Numbered from the stretch's first letter, positions 17,515-29,184 are shown. The stretch: 64,000 bases of DNA from Nocardia sp. NBC_00403 (GCF_036046055.1 NZ_CP107939.1:7440001-7504000); one strand, 5' to 3'. A program made the numbers and translations. Notes: generated by a model not told the origin, from the letters alone.

Positions 17515-18034
17515 GCGCCCGGTATAGCGCGACAACTGTTGCAGCACCGACAATTTCGCCACGATCGATCATCGCGACCGCTTCCTCCAGGGGAATCCAC
17601 CGTACGTCTTCAGCTTCGTTGATGTCCGGCGGCGTATCGGTCAGATCCGCGCCCCGCGCAAGATAGATCTCTTGTGGCTGGTCCATGGTTCCGATGGATG
17701 GCTGAAAGCTGACCAGGTGCTCCATGGTTTTCGGCCGCCAGCCGGTCTCTTCCTCGACCTCACGCGCCGCCGCGACGGCTACGTCCTCGGCGTGGTCGAC
17801 GTAGCCGCCGGGCAGCTCCCAAACCCATCGATCGATGATGAATCGGTGCCGGTACATCAGCAAGGCTTCACGTTTGTCGTTGAGTACCAACGTCATTGCG
17901 CAACGCGGCATCCGTACGACGTACTGCGTGAACTTCACTCCGTCGGGTAGCTCGATGTCGACGGTAGAGAGCTTGATGTGTCGGTTTTCGTCCACGACGT
18001 TCTCACCATGGATCGTCCACTGGGTGCGACTCAC
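17495..18034 (-). CDS. NUDIX hydrolase (ADP-ribose pyrophosphatase-like)
   Basis: 179 residues from GTG 18034 (VSRTQWTIHGENVV), the usual N-terminus of this subgroup; the frame is open to a GTG at 18091. The Nudix box spans the segment GGYVDHAEDVAVAAAREVEEETGW, with the REVEEET metal-binding glutamates intact. It hydrolyses nucleoside diphosphate-X substrates in the cytoplasm; exact substrate unknown. Together with the adjacent regulator remnant it lies between two 24-bp repeats derived from gatA, so it may be an insertion. Confidence 0.9.
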   Translation of the reverse strand: MSRTQWTIHGENVVDENRHIKLSTVDIELPDGVKFTQYVVRMPRCAMTLVLNDKREALLMYRHRFIIDRWVWELPGGYVDHAEDVAVAAAREVEEETGWRPKTMEHLVSFQPSIGTMDQPQEIYLARGADLTDTPPDINEAEDVRWIPLEEAVAMIDRGEIVGAATVVALYRALSLSAW

Positions 18035-18137
18035 AAGGTCGACGGTAGCCCAGAACAGAGCCAGGCAGGCAGCGCGGGATCTGCGCGCCACCCACCTGGC
18101 ACCGAACTGATAGGGCCTGAATACGCGACAGCGGCGT

Positions 18138-18161
18138 ACTAGCTGATCGGTCCGCGAGCGG
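18138..18161. repeat. 24-bp direct repeat, copy B (gatA 3' end)
   Basis: Matches 17033-17056 base for base. It contains the gatA stop codon and the codons for the terminal residues ARGPIS. Confidence 0.85.
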
Positions 18162-19665
18162 CCTCGTAGGCCGCACCGACGCGGTACAGGCGGTCATCGG
18201 CAAGCGCGGGGGCCATGATCTGGAGGCCGACCGGCATGCCGTCGTCCTTGCTCAGCCCGGACGGCACCGACATGGCCGGATGTCCCGCCAGGTTGGTGGG
18301 CAGGGTGCACAGGTCCGACAGGTACATGGCCAGCGGATCGTCGACCTTCTCGCCCAGCTTCCACGGGGTGAACGGGCTGGTCGGCGAGACGAGCACATCG
18401 ACCTTCTCATAGGCGTTGTCGAAGTCGCGCGCGATCAGGGTGCGAACCTTCAACGCCTGGCCGTAGTAGGCGTCGTAGTACCCGGCCGACAATGCGTAGG
18501 TGCCGATCATGATGCGGCGCTTGACTTCCGGACCGAATCCGGCGGCGCGCGTCGCGGCCATGACCTGCTCGGCGCTGTGCTGACCGTCGTCACCGACGCG
18601 CAGGCCGTACCGCATGGCATCGAATCGAGCCAGATTCGACGACACCTCGCTCGGCATCACCAGGTAGTACGCGGACAGTGCGTACTCGAAATGCGGGCAC
18701 GACACCTCGACCACTTCGGCGCCGAGCTCTTTGAGCACCGCGACCGCCGCATCGAACGAGGCGAGCACACCCGGCTGGTAGCTGTCGGAGTGAAGTTCCT
18801 TCACCACACCGACTTTCAGCCCGCGCAGATCGCCCTTCGCGCCCTCGCGCGCCGCGGCGACCACCGGTGGCACGGCGACCTTGCGCGAAGTGGAGTCGCG
18901 CGGGTCGTACCCGGCGATCACCTCGTGCAGCAGTGCGGTGTCGAGCACGGTGCGCCCACAGGGGCCGCCCTGGTCCAGCGACGAGGCGCACGCGACGAGG
19001 CCGTACCTGGACACCGTGCCGTAGGTCGGCTTGGTGCCGACGGTCGCCGTCACCGCGGCGGGCTGACGGATCGATCCGCCGGTGTCGGTGCCGATGGCCA
19101 GCGGCGCCTGATTCGAGGCGAGCGCGGCCGCCGAACCACCGCCGGAGCCGCCGGGAATCCGGCTGGTGTCCCACGGGTTACGGGTCGGGCCGTACGCGGA
19201 GTTCTCGGTGGAGGAGCCCATCGCGAACTCGTCCATGTTGGTCTTGCCGAGAATCGGGATGCCCGCATCGCGCAGCCGGGTGGTCAGTGTCGCGTCGTAC
19301 GGCGAGACCCAGCCCTCGAGGATCTTCGATCCACAGGTGGTCGGCATGTCCGTGGTGGTGAACACGTCCTTGAGCGCCAACGGAACTCCGGCCAGCGGCG
19401 AGGCGGGCGCGGCACCCGCGGCCAGCGCGGAGTCCACCGCGGCCGCGGCGCTGAGCGCCTGCTCCCCCGAGACGTACAGGAACGCGTTGATCTCGCCGTC
19501 GGCCGCCGCGATCCGGTCCAGGTGCGCCTGGGTGACCTCCACCGAGGACACCTCGCCACCGTGGATCTTGCCTGCCAGCTCGGCCGCAGACAGCGTGGTC
19601 AGCTCGTGCCCACCCGTCTCCCGACCGCCGCCCCTCACCGAATCGCTACGCGATGCTGAACTCAT
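18139..19665 (-). CDS. gatA: Aspartyl/glutamyl-tRNA amidotransferase subunit A
   Basis: 508 residues. Amidase-signature enzyme that releases ammonia from glutamine to convert Glu-tRNA(Gln) or Asp-tRNA(Asn) to the amide, as part of GatCAB. Hallmarks: catalytic Lys in LKDVFTT, Ser in the [13 protein letters not shown] motif and in [12 protein letters not shown], then [13 protein letters not shown] 19665 overlaps the gatC stop (ATGA). The frame is open far upstream, but that part lies antiparallel over gatC. gatB is not beside it in the window. Its last codons are duplicated 1.1 kb downstream. Confidence 0.98.
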   Translation of the reverse strand: MSSASRSDSVRGGGRETGGHELTTLSAAELAGKIHGGEVSSVEVTQAHLDRIAAADGEINAFLYVSGEQALSAAAAVDSALAAGAAPASPLAGVPLALKDVFTTTDMPTTCGSKILEGWVSPYDATLTTRLRDAGIPILGKTNMDEFAMGSSTENSAYGPTRNPWDTSRIPGGSGGGSAAALASNQAPLAIGTDTGGSIRQPAAVTATVGTKPTYGTVSRYGLVACASSLDQGGPCGRTVLDTALLHEVIAGYDPRDSTSRKVAVPPVVAAAREGAKGDLRGLKVGVVKELHSDSYQPGVLASFDAAVAVLKELGAEVVEVSCPHFEYALSAYYLVMPSEVSSNLARFDAMRYGLRVGDDGQHSAEQVMAATRAAGFGPEVKRRIMIGTYALSAGYYDAYYGQALKVRTLIARDFDNAYEKVDVLVSPTSPFTPWKLGEKVDDPLAMYLSDLCTLPTNLAGHPAMSVPSGLSKDDGMPVGLQIMAPALADDRLYRVGAAYEAARGPIS

Positions 19666-19961
19666 TGGGCCTCTCCCAAAATCTGCGGCACCAGGAACCG
19701 CTGCTCTTCGACCGCGGGGGCGCCCGACAGCGCCTGCTCCGGAGTCAGGCACGGCACGACCGCATCGAGGCGGGTCACGTTCGTCGCCGGATTGGGCGAG
19801 GAGGTGGCAGGGACATCGGCGGCGGCGACCTCGGAGATGGTCCGCACGTGGCTCAAGATCGAATCCAACTGACCGGCGAACTGATCCAGTTCGGACTCGG
19901 ACAGGGCGAGCCTGGACAGCCGGGCGAGGTGTGCGACCTCGTCGCGGGAGATGGCGGGCAC
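19662..19961 (-). CDS. gatC: Aspartyl/glutamyl-tRNA amidotransferase subunit C
   Basis: 99 residues from GTG 19961 ([20 protein letters not shown]), the canonical GatC N-terminus, with AAAGGGG nine bases upstream. GatC wraps around GatA and stabilises the GatCAB complex. The motif [11 protein letters not shown] and a C-terminus ending in FLVPQIL fit the family. Overlaps gatA by four bases; divergent from the ACT gene, as in M. tuberculosis. Confidence 0.96.
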   Translation of the reverse strand: MPAISRDEVAHLARLSRLALSESELDQFAGQLDSILSHVRTISEVAAADVPATSSPNPATNVTRLDAVVPCLTPEQALSGAPAVEEQRFLVPQILGEAQ

Positions 19962-20223
19962 CGCGGAACCCCTTTCGGCATTGTTGAGCGTGCTTGATAG
20001 GCCACGCACAGCCTAGCGACTCGACGACGACCCGCTTCCACAGGAGCCGGACGCACGACGACACACCTCGCGTACTAGCGTGACACGCCGCATCCGCACG
20101 AAATCGCCGAGTGGCATCGATCACCCGACGGGCTTCGAGTCGATAACCGGCACTCCGGGGTGTAAGTATTGCGTGACCCGGGTATCCGTTCACCACGCTC
20201 GGCTGCCAAGGAAAGGAAAGCAC

Positions 20224-20874
20224 GTGTCATACCTGCTCCGCGTGCAACTTCCAGATCGACCGGGAAGCCTCGGTGCGCTCGCGCTCGCACTGGGCTCCGT
20301 CGGCGCCGACATACAGTCACTGGATGTCGTGGAGCGTGGGGCAGGCTTCGCGATCGACGACCTCGTCGTCGAGGTGCCGCAGGGCGCGTTGCCCGACACG
20401 TTGATCACCGCCGCCGAATCGATCCCCGATGTGCGCGTGGATTCCATTCGCCCGTACTCCGGTGTGCTCGACACTCATCGCGAACTCGAACTGATCGACC
20501 AGGTCGCCACCGCCCGTGACGACCGCCTGCAGGTGCTCGTCGACGGCGTGCCCCGGGTGCTGCGCGTCGGCTGGAGCACCGTCATCGACATGGGTCCGCA
20601 GGGCGCCTACCGCGTTGTCGGCAGCCCGAGCGCCCCCGAGACCCAGGCCGGTTCGGCGCCGTGGATGCCGCTGGAGAAGCCCGCCGTCCTGGATCCGGAG
20701 GCCGAGTGGGTCCCGCAGATCTGGACCGACATGGACACCAAGCTGGCCGCCGCACCGCTCGGCAACACCGGGAAGGTACTGCTGCTCGGGCGACCCGGCG
20801 GCCCCGACTTCCGCCCGTCCGAGGTCGCGCGGCTCGGATACCTGGCCGGCATCGTCGCGACCGTATTGGGTTAG
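20224..20874 (+). CDS. ACT-domain amino-acid-binding protein (Rv3013-like)
   Basis: 216 residues from GTG 20224 with a strong AAGGAAAGGAAAG ribosome site. The N-terminal ACT domain ([34 protein letters not shown]) is followed by a second domain of unknown role. In mycobacteria the gene opposite gatC encodes the same kind of protein. It probably senses an amino acid. Its stop overlaps that of the convergent acetyltransferase gene by four bases. Confidence 0.92.
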   Translation: MSYLLRVQLPDRPGSLGALALALGSVGADIQSLDVVERGAGFAIDDLVVEVPQGALPDTLITAAESIPDVRVDSIRPYSGVLDTHRELELIDQVATARDDRLQVLVDGVPRVLRVGWSTVIDMGPQGAYRVVGSPSAPETQAGSAPWMPLEKPAVLDPEAEWVPQIWTDMDTKLAAAPLGNTGKVLLLGRPGGPDFRPSEVARLGYLAGIVATVLG

Positions 20875-21389
20875 GTCAGCTGCAGGCGCAGCACGGTCAG
20901 TTGCTCGCCCGCGGGAGTACGCCAATCCCGTTCCGGCACAGGCACGAATCCGAAACGGTCATAGATTCGGCGAGCATCGACCATGGCGGGCATCGTGGTG
21001 AGCACCGCGGCGCTGAACGATTCCGCGGTCGCCATCTCGAGCACGGTGCGCACCAACGTCGTTCCCGCGCCGAGGCCGCGCGCCGTCTTCGAGACCGCGA
21101 GCATGCGGAACTCGAGTTCCCCCGGTCGAGCGATCTCCGCATACGGTGTGCCGGGCCGAGCCACGGTCAACGACCCGACAACGCGGTCGCCGTGCGCGGC
21201 AACCAGTACCTGCGCCGATGCTGCCCGATGCGTGATGTCGGCAAGCTCCGCGGCATAGGGGCTGCCGGGCACTACGTACCCTTCGCTGACGTACACCTCG
21301 ACGGTCAGCTCGCCGATGGCGTCGTACTCGTCCGGCCGGGCGGTCCGAACCACGACCTTGTCCTTCACATCCCTGCCGGCAGCGTTCAT
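20871..21389 (-). CDS. GNAT family N-acetyltransferase
   Basis: 172 residues. The acetyl-CoA loop is seen in LAVSKTARGLGAGTTLVRTVL (R/Q-x-x-G-x-G/A) with beta-4 FRMLAV before it and RIYDRFGFVPVPERDW near the end, as expected for GNAT. ATG 21389. Substrate unknown. Tail-to-tail overlap with the ACT gene leaves no room for a separate terminator. Confidence 0.92.
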   Translation of the reverse strand: MNAAGRDVKDKVVVRTARPDEYDAIGELTVEVYVSEGYVVPGSPYAAELADITHRAASAQVLVAAHGDRVVGSLTVARPGTPYAEIARPGELEFRMLAVSKTARGLGAGTTLVRTVLEMATAESFSAAVLTTMPAMVDARRIYDRFGFVPVPERDWRTPAGEQLTVLRLQLT

Positions 21390-21482
21390 ACCGGCATCCT
21401 CCCATTCGCCGCCGAGCGTGCTGCGTCACAGCCGAGCAGCAGTGCCGCAGCTCACAACCGACGTTCGCGGCCCATGCGGCGG

Positions 21483-21836
21483 TCAGCTGCCGAGGTCGGG
21501 CCGGGCGCTCGGGTCGGCGAGCTGGAAGCGCTCCGGTTTGCCCGGCGGGTAGACGACCGTGAGGTAGTCGCCGATGGACGGCCACTCGTTCGTGTCCCAG
21601 ACGAAACGGCCGTACACCACCGTGCCGGGGACCGTGGGACCCGTCAGATTTCCGGTGATGGTCACGAACTGCTCGCCGATGGCATCGGGGCGTGGGCTCA
21701 CCCCGGTGAGGTACAGCGCACCCGTTTCGGCCTCTGTGGGCTGAATCCCCCGGCGTCCACGCAGGTAGATCACCAACCAGCCGACCAGTGCGGTGACCAT
21801 GATCAGCAGCATCCCGAACTCCAGCATGTCAACCAT
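21483..21836 (-). CDS. Small single-pass membrane protein
   Basis: 117 residues from ATG 21836. An N-terminal TM helix (about residues 4-24, LEFGMLLIMVTALVGWLVIYL) followed by RGRRG places the rest in the cytoplasm. The soluble part has strands such as EQFVTITGNLTG and TVVYGRFVWDTNEWPSIGDYLTVVYPPGKP. A GTG at 21866 is an alternative start. I do not recognise a family; the soluble domain resembles small beta-barrel domains. Located between the GNAT and ATPase genes on the same strand. Confidence 0.75.
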   Translation of the reverse strand: MVDMLEFGMLLIMVTALVGWLVIYLRGRRGIQPTEAETGALYLTGVSPRPDAIGEQFVTITGNLTGPTVPGTVVYGRFVWDTNEWPSIGDYLTVVYPPGKPERFQLADPSARPDLGS

Positions 21837-21977
21837 GCTATTGGCCCTGGCGCCGCAACCGATCACGCCACGGTGAGCACGGTCTGTCCCACCATCCTGC
21901 GATTGCCTCCCCCACGTGCGGTCGACGATCGTGCCGCCGATCGGGCAGCGTGATCGACGACCGCACCCGTGCCACGG

Positions 21978-23222
21978 CTACCGAGCCACGAGCTCGCTGG
22001 TGCTGTTTTCGGTGCGACGCACCTGCCAGACGGCGGTGCGCGTTCGTTGCGAACGACCGTTGCCCCGGTCGATCAGCGCACGGTTGTTGGTGGTGAAGAT
22101 CAATTGCGCACCACGGGAATTGGTTTCCGGATTCTGGAAGAGCTGGATCAGACGGTCGGTCTCCTCGGCGGGGAGGTCGGCGCCGATGTCGTCGACGGCA
22201 AGTACGCGGCCGGAATCGAGTGCGTCCAACATGGCAGGCAGCAAGCGCAGCAGCGACAACGTGGCGGTGGATTCGTCGGTGATGTCGAAGGCGTTGTCGA
22301 TGCCGGCATGCACCAGGCCCAGGCCGACGCCGCGACGGGCCACCATCCTGGTGTAGAGGGCATCGCGCGCTGACTTCAGATTGCTCAGTTCACGGTCGAG
22401 CATGACCTCGGTGATCCCGCTCTCCCGCAACAGATTGTCGGCGTGACCAGGAGAGGAAGCGCACAGCTCGAGCTGTTTGGCGGTCCCGGCGATATCGCCG
22501 TCCAGATCCCGGAGGTAATCGGCGTACAGCGGGTCGTTCTCCGCGATCAGCAGATCCGTGATGCCGAGCTCGGCGGTGCGCAGCAGCATGAGCAATCGCA
22601 CCGCATTCTCACCGGACGCCGAGACATGGCTGCCGAGTCGGTGGGCGACCGCCGTGGCCGCCGCCGGGCCTTGTTGCACCTCGAGCATCGAGGAGAACCA
22701 GCGATAGGCGGGGACAAGCGCTTCGGCGTACATCTGACCGGCGAGGCTGAGCAACAAGGCATTCGGACGCACCAACGGGATCAGCGCGGCGATGCCGTAA
22801 CGCGCGGCCTCGAACATCGGCCCGATCTTGATCTGTTCTCCATTGCGTTCGAACACGATTCGCTTGCGCGAGCGCGGATGCGCATGCAACCACTCCGCCG
22901 TGACATCGGCATTGTCCAATTCGAAGCCATAGGTGTACGGGACGCCCTCGGCGACGAAACCCGCCACGAATTCCGAAGGCCGATCGGGGAAGCCGAGATG
23001 CGGCGACCGCACCGGCCCCGCATACGGATCCCACCCCGTCACCGAATTCAGCACCGCGTCGCGCATTTGCCCCAGCGCATCGATCAGACTCGTCTTCCCC
23101 GCGGCGCTCGCGCCGTGCACCCCGGTCACCGGCACCGCCACCGGCCCGCTCCCCCGGCTCAACCGCAACTCCTGCCGATCCGCCAACGATCTGTGGTTGG
23201 TCACCTGAAAACTCCGCAGCAT
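21978..23222 (-). CDS. AAA15/OLD-like ATPase
   Basis: 414 residues from ATG 23222 (MLRSFQVTNHRSLADRQEL, ribosome site AGGATGG). Walker A is GVHGASAAGKTSLIDAL, an SMC/OLD-type P-loop. Walker B is VLAVDDIGADLPAEETDRLIQLF, and FTTNNRALID is the H-loop region with Asn in place of His. Unlike full OLD proteins there is no TOPRIM domain. Related abortive-infection or RloC-like ATPases act in phage defence, often with a partner nuclease; no partner is adjacent here, so a defence role is only a possibility. Confidence 0.85.
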   Translation of the reverse strand: MLRSFQVTNHRSLADRQELRLSRGSGPVAVPVTGVHGASAAGKTSLIDALGQMRDAVLNSVTGWDPYAGPVRSPHLGFPDRPSEFVAGFVAEGVPYTYGFELDNADVTAEWLHAHPRSRKRIVFERNGEQIKIGPMFEAARYGIAALIPLVRPNALLLSLAGQMYAEALVPAYRWFSSMLEVQQGPAAATAVAHRLGSHVSASGENAVRLLMLLRTAELGITDLLIAENDPLYADYLRDLDGDIAGTAKQLELCASSPGHADNLLRESGITEVMLDRELSNLKSARDALYTRMVARRGVGLGLVHAGIDNAFDITDESTATLSLLRLLPAMLDALDSGRVLAVDDIGADLPAEETDRLIQLFQNPETNSRGAQLIFTTNNRALIDRGNGRSQRTRTAVWQVRRTENSTSELVAR

Positions 23223-23544
23223 CCCGCCATCCTGTCCTCTCCCCCGCCGCGCCGCGACACCGCCACCTCCGACCGCGCCGCACTTACCCGGAAATCCGAC
23301 CGCGGGCGCTGCACTCCAGCATCCGAAATCGCGCCATCGGCAGCCCACACCAGCGGAAACGGTCGATAGCCGCGACCCTGCACGATGCGCACGGATACCG
23401 CTCATCGACACCGGATTTCTTGCTTTCTTCGCAGGTACGCGACCCATTCGTGGTGCGGGGAGTGCGCTGGGCGCGTTAGCATGCTCGCGCCACGGTTGCT
23501 TCGTGGTGCTTATTGCACCAACTGTTTTGATTGGATGGATAACG
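23223..23544. other. Intergenic, 322 bases, no gene seen
   Basis: Divergent space between the ATPase and a small secreted-protein gene. Open frames here run antiparallel into the ATPase gene and have no domain or ribosome site. I see no hairpin or palindrome worth naming. Confidence 0.6.
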
Positions 23545-23907
23545 ATGGAATTGACCGTTCGTCGTCTTGTGGTCCGAAGCTCCATCGTCGCCGCCCTCGG
23601 CTTGGGGTCGATCGTCGTCGCTGCTCCTCAGGCCGTCGCCGAGGCGCCGTGCCCGGACGGCACAGCGCGACTCTTCTTTACTAACGAGACGAATACTTGT
23701 CAGGGTGGTGGCACGGTCAGTTTCGACGGATCGCCCGCCATCTCCAAGGTGTGCTCGGTGGGGCGGGTCAACGTGATCGTCGACGCGACCATCAAGACAG
23801 GCAAGACCAAGACCGCCACGCGGCACCTCGATCTGAGCAACGGTCAGTGCGGGCGAATCGAAATCGCGGGTCAGCTGAACGCCACGGTGACCATCAACCC
23901 GTCCTAA
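23545..23907 (+). CDS. Small secreted protein, 120 aa
   Basis: ATG 23545 gives a basic start (MELTVRRLVVRSS), a hydrophobic stretch and the cleavage site AVAEA, leaving a mature protein of about 90 residues. It has four cysteines (CPDG, NTCQGG, KVCSVG, GQCGR), enough for two disulfides, and alternating beta strands. It resembles small all-beta secreted proteins of Streptomyces/Nocardia, but I cannot assign a family. Its stop overlaps that of the convergent QueA-like gene. Confidence 0.78.
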   Translation: MELTVRRLVVRSSIVAALGLGSIVVAAPQAVAEAPCPDGTARLFFTNETNTCQGGGTVSFDGSPAISKVCSVGRVNVIVDATIKTGKTKTATRHLDLSNGQCGRIEIAGQLNATVTINPS

Positions 23908-25022
23908 CTCCGAGCACCACCCGCGCCGAAAAGCAGGGCGCTGTCGCCGAACTCGTGCCAGAGGTACGCGGCGTCCAGGGCCGTCGCATAGGCCTCGTGC
24001 ACGGCCGGTTCGCCTGCCACCGCGACGAGCAGATCCAAGTGCGACGCGCCGGGGGCGTGCCAGCCGGTGATGAGGCCGTCGACCGTGCGGGCCGGGTGAT
24101 CGGGACCGAGGACGAGTTCGGTCCACCCGTGGGCGGGGTGGACCTGCCCGGTGTAGTCCGCGGTGGTTTCCAGGGCTCGCGTCACCGTGGTACCCACGGC
24201 GATGATGCGGCCTCCCGCCGCTTTGGCGTCGTTGACTCTGCGCGCGGTCGCGGCGGAGACTGCGAAGCGTTCGGGGCTGGGTGGTTCTCCCGCTTCCGGT
24301 GAGGACACCCCGGTGTGCAGTGTGATCGGCGCGATCGCGACTCCGGAGCTCACCAGGTCGAGCACCAGTCGCCGGGTGAACGGCCGTGCCGCGCTCGGCA
24401 TTTCCGCGCTGCCGGGGATGCGCCCGAAGACCGTCGTGTAGTACGAAGACGACCAGCGTTGTGGCACATACGAATAGGTGATCGGGTAACCGTGGCGCTG
24501 CAGCAGCCGCTGCGGGTCGCCGGCGAGCTCGGCAATCCACAGTCGGCGCGCGCCGGGTAACCATGGCTCGCGCAGGGTGGCCACCGCGCCTTCCGGTAAC
24601 CGGATCTCGGTGCCTGCGTCCAGCTCTTCCTCGGGTATCGGCGTGCGATCCACGGTGCGCACTTCCACCACCCACCGCCCGGTGCAACCACCGAAAGTGT
24701 CTGCGGCAGTGGTACTCGCGGAGTCGATCACCTGCGCGTCCGGTTCGGCCTGCGCATCGAGCCAGGTGGAGAAGTGCAGTGTGACCGGTCTGTCCTCGAT
24801 CGTGCCGTCCACGGCCGCAGCCACAGTGGCCGAATTGTTCACCACCACAAGGTCACCCGGCATCAGGTGCTGTGGCAGTTCTCGAAATCTGGTGTGGGTG
24901 AGCCGATCCGCAGAGACCAGCATCCTGACCTCGTCGCGCGCCAGGCCGCGCGCCTCCGGCGGTGCGATGGCATTGCGCTCCGGCGGCAGGATGTGCGCCC
25001 AGTCGGCGAGAACCGACGTCAT
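23904..25022 (-). CDS. S-adenosylmethionine:tRNA ribosyltransferase-isomerase-like protein
   Basis: 372 residues resembling QueA throughout: PPEARGLARDEVRMLV, LPQHLMPGDLVVVNNSAT, GYPITYSYVPQRW, FTRRLVLDLVSSGVAIAPITLHTG, GGRIIAVGTTVTRALET and LDAAYLWHEFGDSALLF. QueA makes epoxyqueuosine in tRNA anticodons. However, no other queuosine gene is visible, and actinobacteria often carry a QueA-like paralogue without the pathway, so the substrate may differ. Its ATG overlaps the stop of the SDR gene upstream (ATGA at 25019-25022), a coupling that supports a shared, non-tRNA role. Confidence 0.88.
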   Translation of the reverse strand: MTSVLADWAHILPPERNAIAPPEARGLARDEVRMLVSADRLTHTRFRELPQHLMPGDLVVVNNSATVAAAVDGTIEDRPVTLHFSTWLDAQAEPDAQVIDSASTTAADTFGGCTGRWVVEVRTVDRTPIPEEELDAGTEIRLPEGAVATLREPWLPGARRLWIAELAGDPQRLLQRHGYPITYSYVPQRWSSSYYTTVFGRIPGSAEMPSAARPFTRRLVLDLVSSGVAIAPITLHTGVSSPEAGEPPSPERFAVSAATARRVNDAKAAGGRIIAVGTTVTRALETTADYTGQVHPAHGWTELVLGPDHPARTVDGLITGWHAPGASHLDLLVAVAGEPAVHEAYATALDAAYLWHEFGDSALLFGAGGARS

Positions 25023-25717
25023 CCGGCCACCCCCGTAGCGAAATCGGCTGCCGTATAGCGCCCGTTCTTCGGACGTTCCTCGATCAGCCGCAGCAGCGCG
25101 GGGACGACGGTCTCGGGCGCGGGACGATCGGAGATATCGTCACCGGGAAACGCGGCCTGATGCATTTCGGTGCGCATATCGCCGGGATCGAAGGCGTAAA
25201 TCGACACGTCGGGATGCTCGGCGGCCAGGATGGCGGTCAACTGATCGAGCGCCGCCTTCGACGAACCGTAACCGCCCCAGTCCGGGTACGGCTCGACGCC
25301 GGCATCCGAGCTGATGTCGATCGCGACACCGGCGGAGCCGAGCAGCGGCAGCGCGAACTGCAGAATCGCCAGCGGGGCGATGACATTGGTGCGATACACC
25401 CGCTCGAGTTCGTCGAGCGGATAGTCCGCCAGGCGCGGCATCGGGCTCGGACCGAGCCTGCTCGCGTTGTTCACGACGAGGTCGAGGTATCCGATCCGTC
25501 GCGCGATATCGGCCAACTCGGCGCGATGCGCCGGATCGGTGATGTCGCCGGGCACCGCGAGCACGGCGTCACCGAGTTCGGCACGCACGCGTTCGAGTCG
25601 GTCGGCGCGGCGGGCGGTGCCGATCACCTGCCAGCCGCGTCCGACCAGTGAGCGCGTCAGTGCGAGACCGAATCCTGCGGAAGCGCCCGTGATGAGAGCG
25701 GTAGGGCGGTGAACCAT
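25019..25717 (-). CDS. Short-chain dehydrogenase/reductase
   Basis: 232 residues from ATG 25717 (MVHRPTALITGASAGFGLAL), preceded by AGGAG at seven bases. Cofactor motif TGASAGFG, NNAS in place of NNAG, catalytic Ser in AIDISSDAG and YGSSK (GGYGSSKAALDQL). A promoter of the MerR/SoxR kind lies at 25748-25778. Forms a two-gene operon with the QueA-like gene. Substrate unknown. Confidence 0.92.
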   Translation of the reverse strand: MVHRPTALITGASAGFGLALTRSLVGRGWQVIGTARRADRLERVRAELGDAVLAVPGDITDPAHRAELADIARRIGYLDLVVNNASRLGPSPMPRLADYPLDELERVYRTNVIAPLAILQFALPLLGSAGVAIDISSDAGVEPYPDWGGYGSSKAALDQLTAILAAEHPDVSIYAFDPGDMRTEMHQAAFPGDDISDRPAPETVVPALLRLIEERPKNGRYTAADFATGVAG

Positions 25718-25747
25718 GGTGCACTCCTGATAGTTGCCTACCACTCG

Positions 25748-25778
25748 ATCCTCATACCTGAACCACAGTTGAGGTCAA
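25748..25778 (-). promoter_or_regulatory. MerR/SoxR-type promoter, 19-bp spacer
   Basis: On the minus strand TTGACC (25778-25773) is followed after 19 bases by GAGGAT (25753-25748). The spacer region contains a near-palindrome at 25757-25774, CCTGAA-N6-TTGAGG on the plus strand, one base off the SoxR-box form CCTCAA-N6-TTGAGG. An overlong spacer with a central palindrome is the signature of MerR-family activation. The predicted start is about 20 bases before ATG 25717 of the SDR gene. No MerR gene is in the window. Confidence 0.55.
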
Positions 25779-25817
25779 GAAGTGTTCACCGTCGGCACAC
25801 CAACGCCCCCGAACCGA

Positions 25818-25841
25818 CCACGATCGCGACTGCGACCGTGG
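25818..25841 (-). terminator. Possible terminator after ligA
   Basis: CCACGATCGC pairs with GCGACCGTGG (one mismatch) around a GACT loop, 37 bases beyond the ligA stop. No clear T-run. Confidence 0.3.
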
Positions 25842-25878
25842 CAACGACGGACTGCGACCGCGATACGACCGACCCGCC

Positions 25879-28113
<2,235 letters not shown>

Positions 28114-29184
28114 TCAGTCGAAGGTCAACGATTCCGGTTCTTCGGCGTAGGCGCGCGCGACTTCCGCGGACACACGCAGTGCGGTACGCGCCCATTCCAG
28201 CGGAGCCCCCGCCAATCCGCACGCGGGGCCGATCACCATCCGCTCGGCGAGCGTCTTGCGCGGGAAGCCGAGGCGATCGACGAGCCGGACGCCGGGTTCG
28301 GCGAAGTCACGCCAGGTCGCCGGCATGGCCGGGGGTGCCGTCGGCACCAGACCGAGAACCAATTGTTTTCCGGTGTCGAGGATTTCGCCGATATTGTCGA
28401 GGTCGCGGGTGCCGATGGCGGCCATGTCGAAGCCGATCGCCGCGGCGGCGCTGCCGCGCAGGAAAGTCAGCGCGGGCGCTTCGGCGCAGCTGTGTACCAA
28501 CACCGGCGCGGATTGTGCGGTAATCACGGCATCCAGTACCGCAAGAGCTTCCGGTTCGGGCAGTGCCCGCACGGTATTCAGAATGCTCGGGCCGCGCAGC
28601 GAGCCTTCCAGCACCACGGTCAGCGACGGTTCATCCAGTTGCAGAACCACTTCCGCGCCGAGCCGCTTGCGCACCTCGGCCACATGCTCAGCAAGACCCT
28701 CCGCCAACGATTCCGAAACATCGCGCACCGCACCGGAATCGGTGAGGATACGGTGCCCACCGGGCAATTCCACCTGCGCGGCGAGGGTCAGCGGGCCGGT
28801 GGCCTGCACCTTGACAATGCGACCGGTGCCCGCCGAACCCGATGTCTCCCAAGCCTCTTCGAGCGCATCGAGATCCGCCCGCAGCAGGTCCCGTGCGCGC
28901 CGGGACGTCGCACCGGGTCGCGGGGCCAGCCGGTAACCCCGCGTCGTGGTGTCGAATCGCATATCGACGAGCAGGGCGGAAACCCGGCCGAGCATGTCCG
29001 CCCCGATGCCGCGCCCGGGCAACTCCACCAGATGCGCCAGATCCGGCAGCTCACCGAGGATGGTGGTCGCCGCCTCGCGTGGATCGGTGCCCGGCCACGA
29101 GCCGACGGCCGTCGCAATGCCGCCGGGGATACGCACCAGTTCTTTCGCGTCGACTTCGCCGGCTACCTTGGCGATCTCGCTCAC
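28114..29184 (-). CDS. MetE-C-like (cobalamin-independent methionine synthase family) protein
   Basis: 356 residues from GTG 29184, with GAGGTGG upstream. TIM-barrel protein of the UROD/MetE superfamily. Zinc-ligand-like residues are present: HSC in VLVHSCAEA and a later Cys in VIGPACGLAG. The N-terminal half of full MetE is absent. It matches Rv3015c of M. tuberculosis in place and length; that protein's activity is uncertain, and methyl transfer to a thiol is the best guess. Same strand as ligA with a 105-base gap. Confidence 0.88.
   Translation of the reverse strand: MSEIAKVAGEVDAKELVRIPGGIATAVGSWPGTDPREAATTILGELPDLAHLVELPGRGIGADMLGRVSALLVDMRFDTTTRGYRLAPRPGATSRRARDLLRADLDALEEAWETSGSAGTGRIVKVQATGPLTLAAQVELPGGHRILTDSGAVRDVSESLAEGLAEHVAEVRKRLGAEVVLQLDEPSLTVVLEGSLRGPSILNTVRALPEPEALAVLDAVITAQSAPVLVHSCAEAPALTFLRGSAAAAIGFDMAAIGTRDLDNIGEILDTGKQLVLGLVPTAPPAMPATWRDFAEPGVRLVDRLGFPRKTLAERMVIGPACGLAGAPLEWARTALRVSAEVARAYAEEPESLTFD

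Noticed and set aside
19666..20223. Upstream extension of the gatA frame
   Set aside because: It lies over gatC and the divergent promoter; GatA homology begins at ATG 19665.
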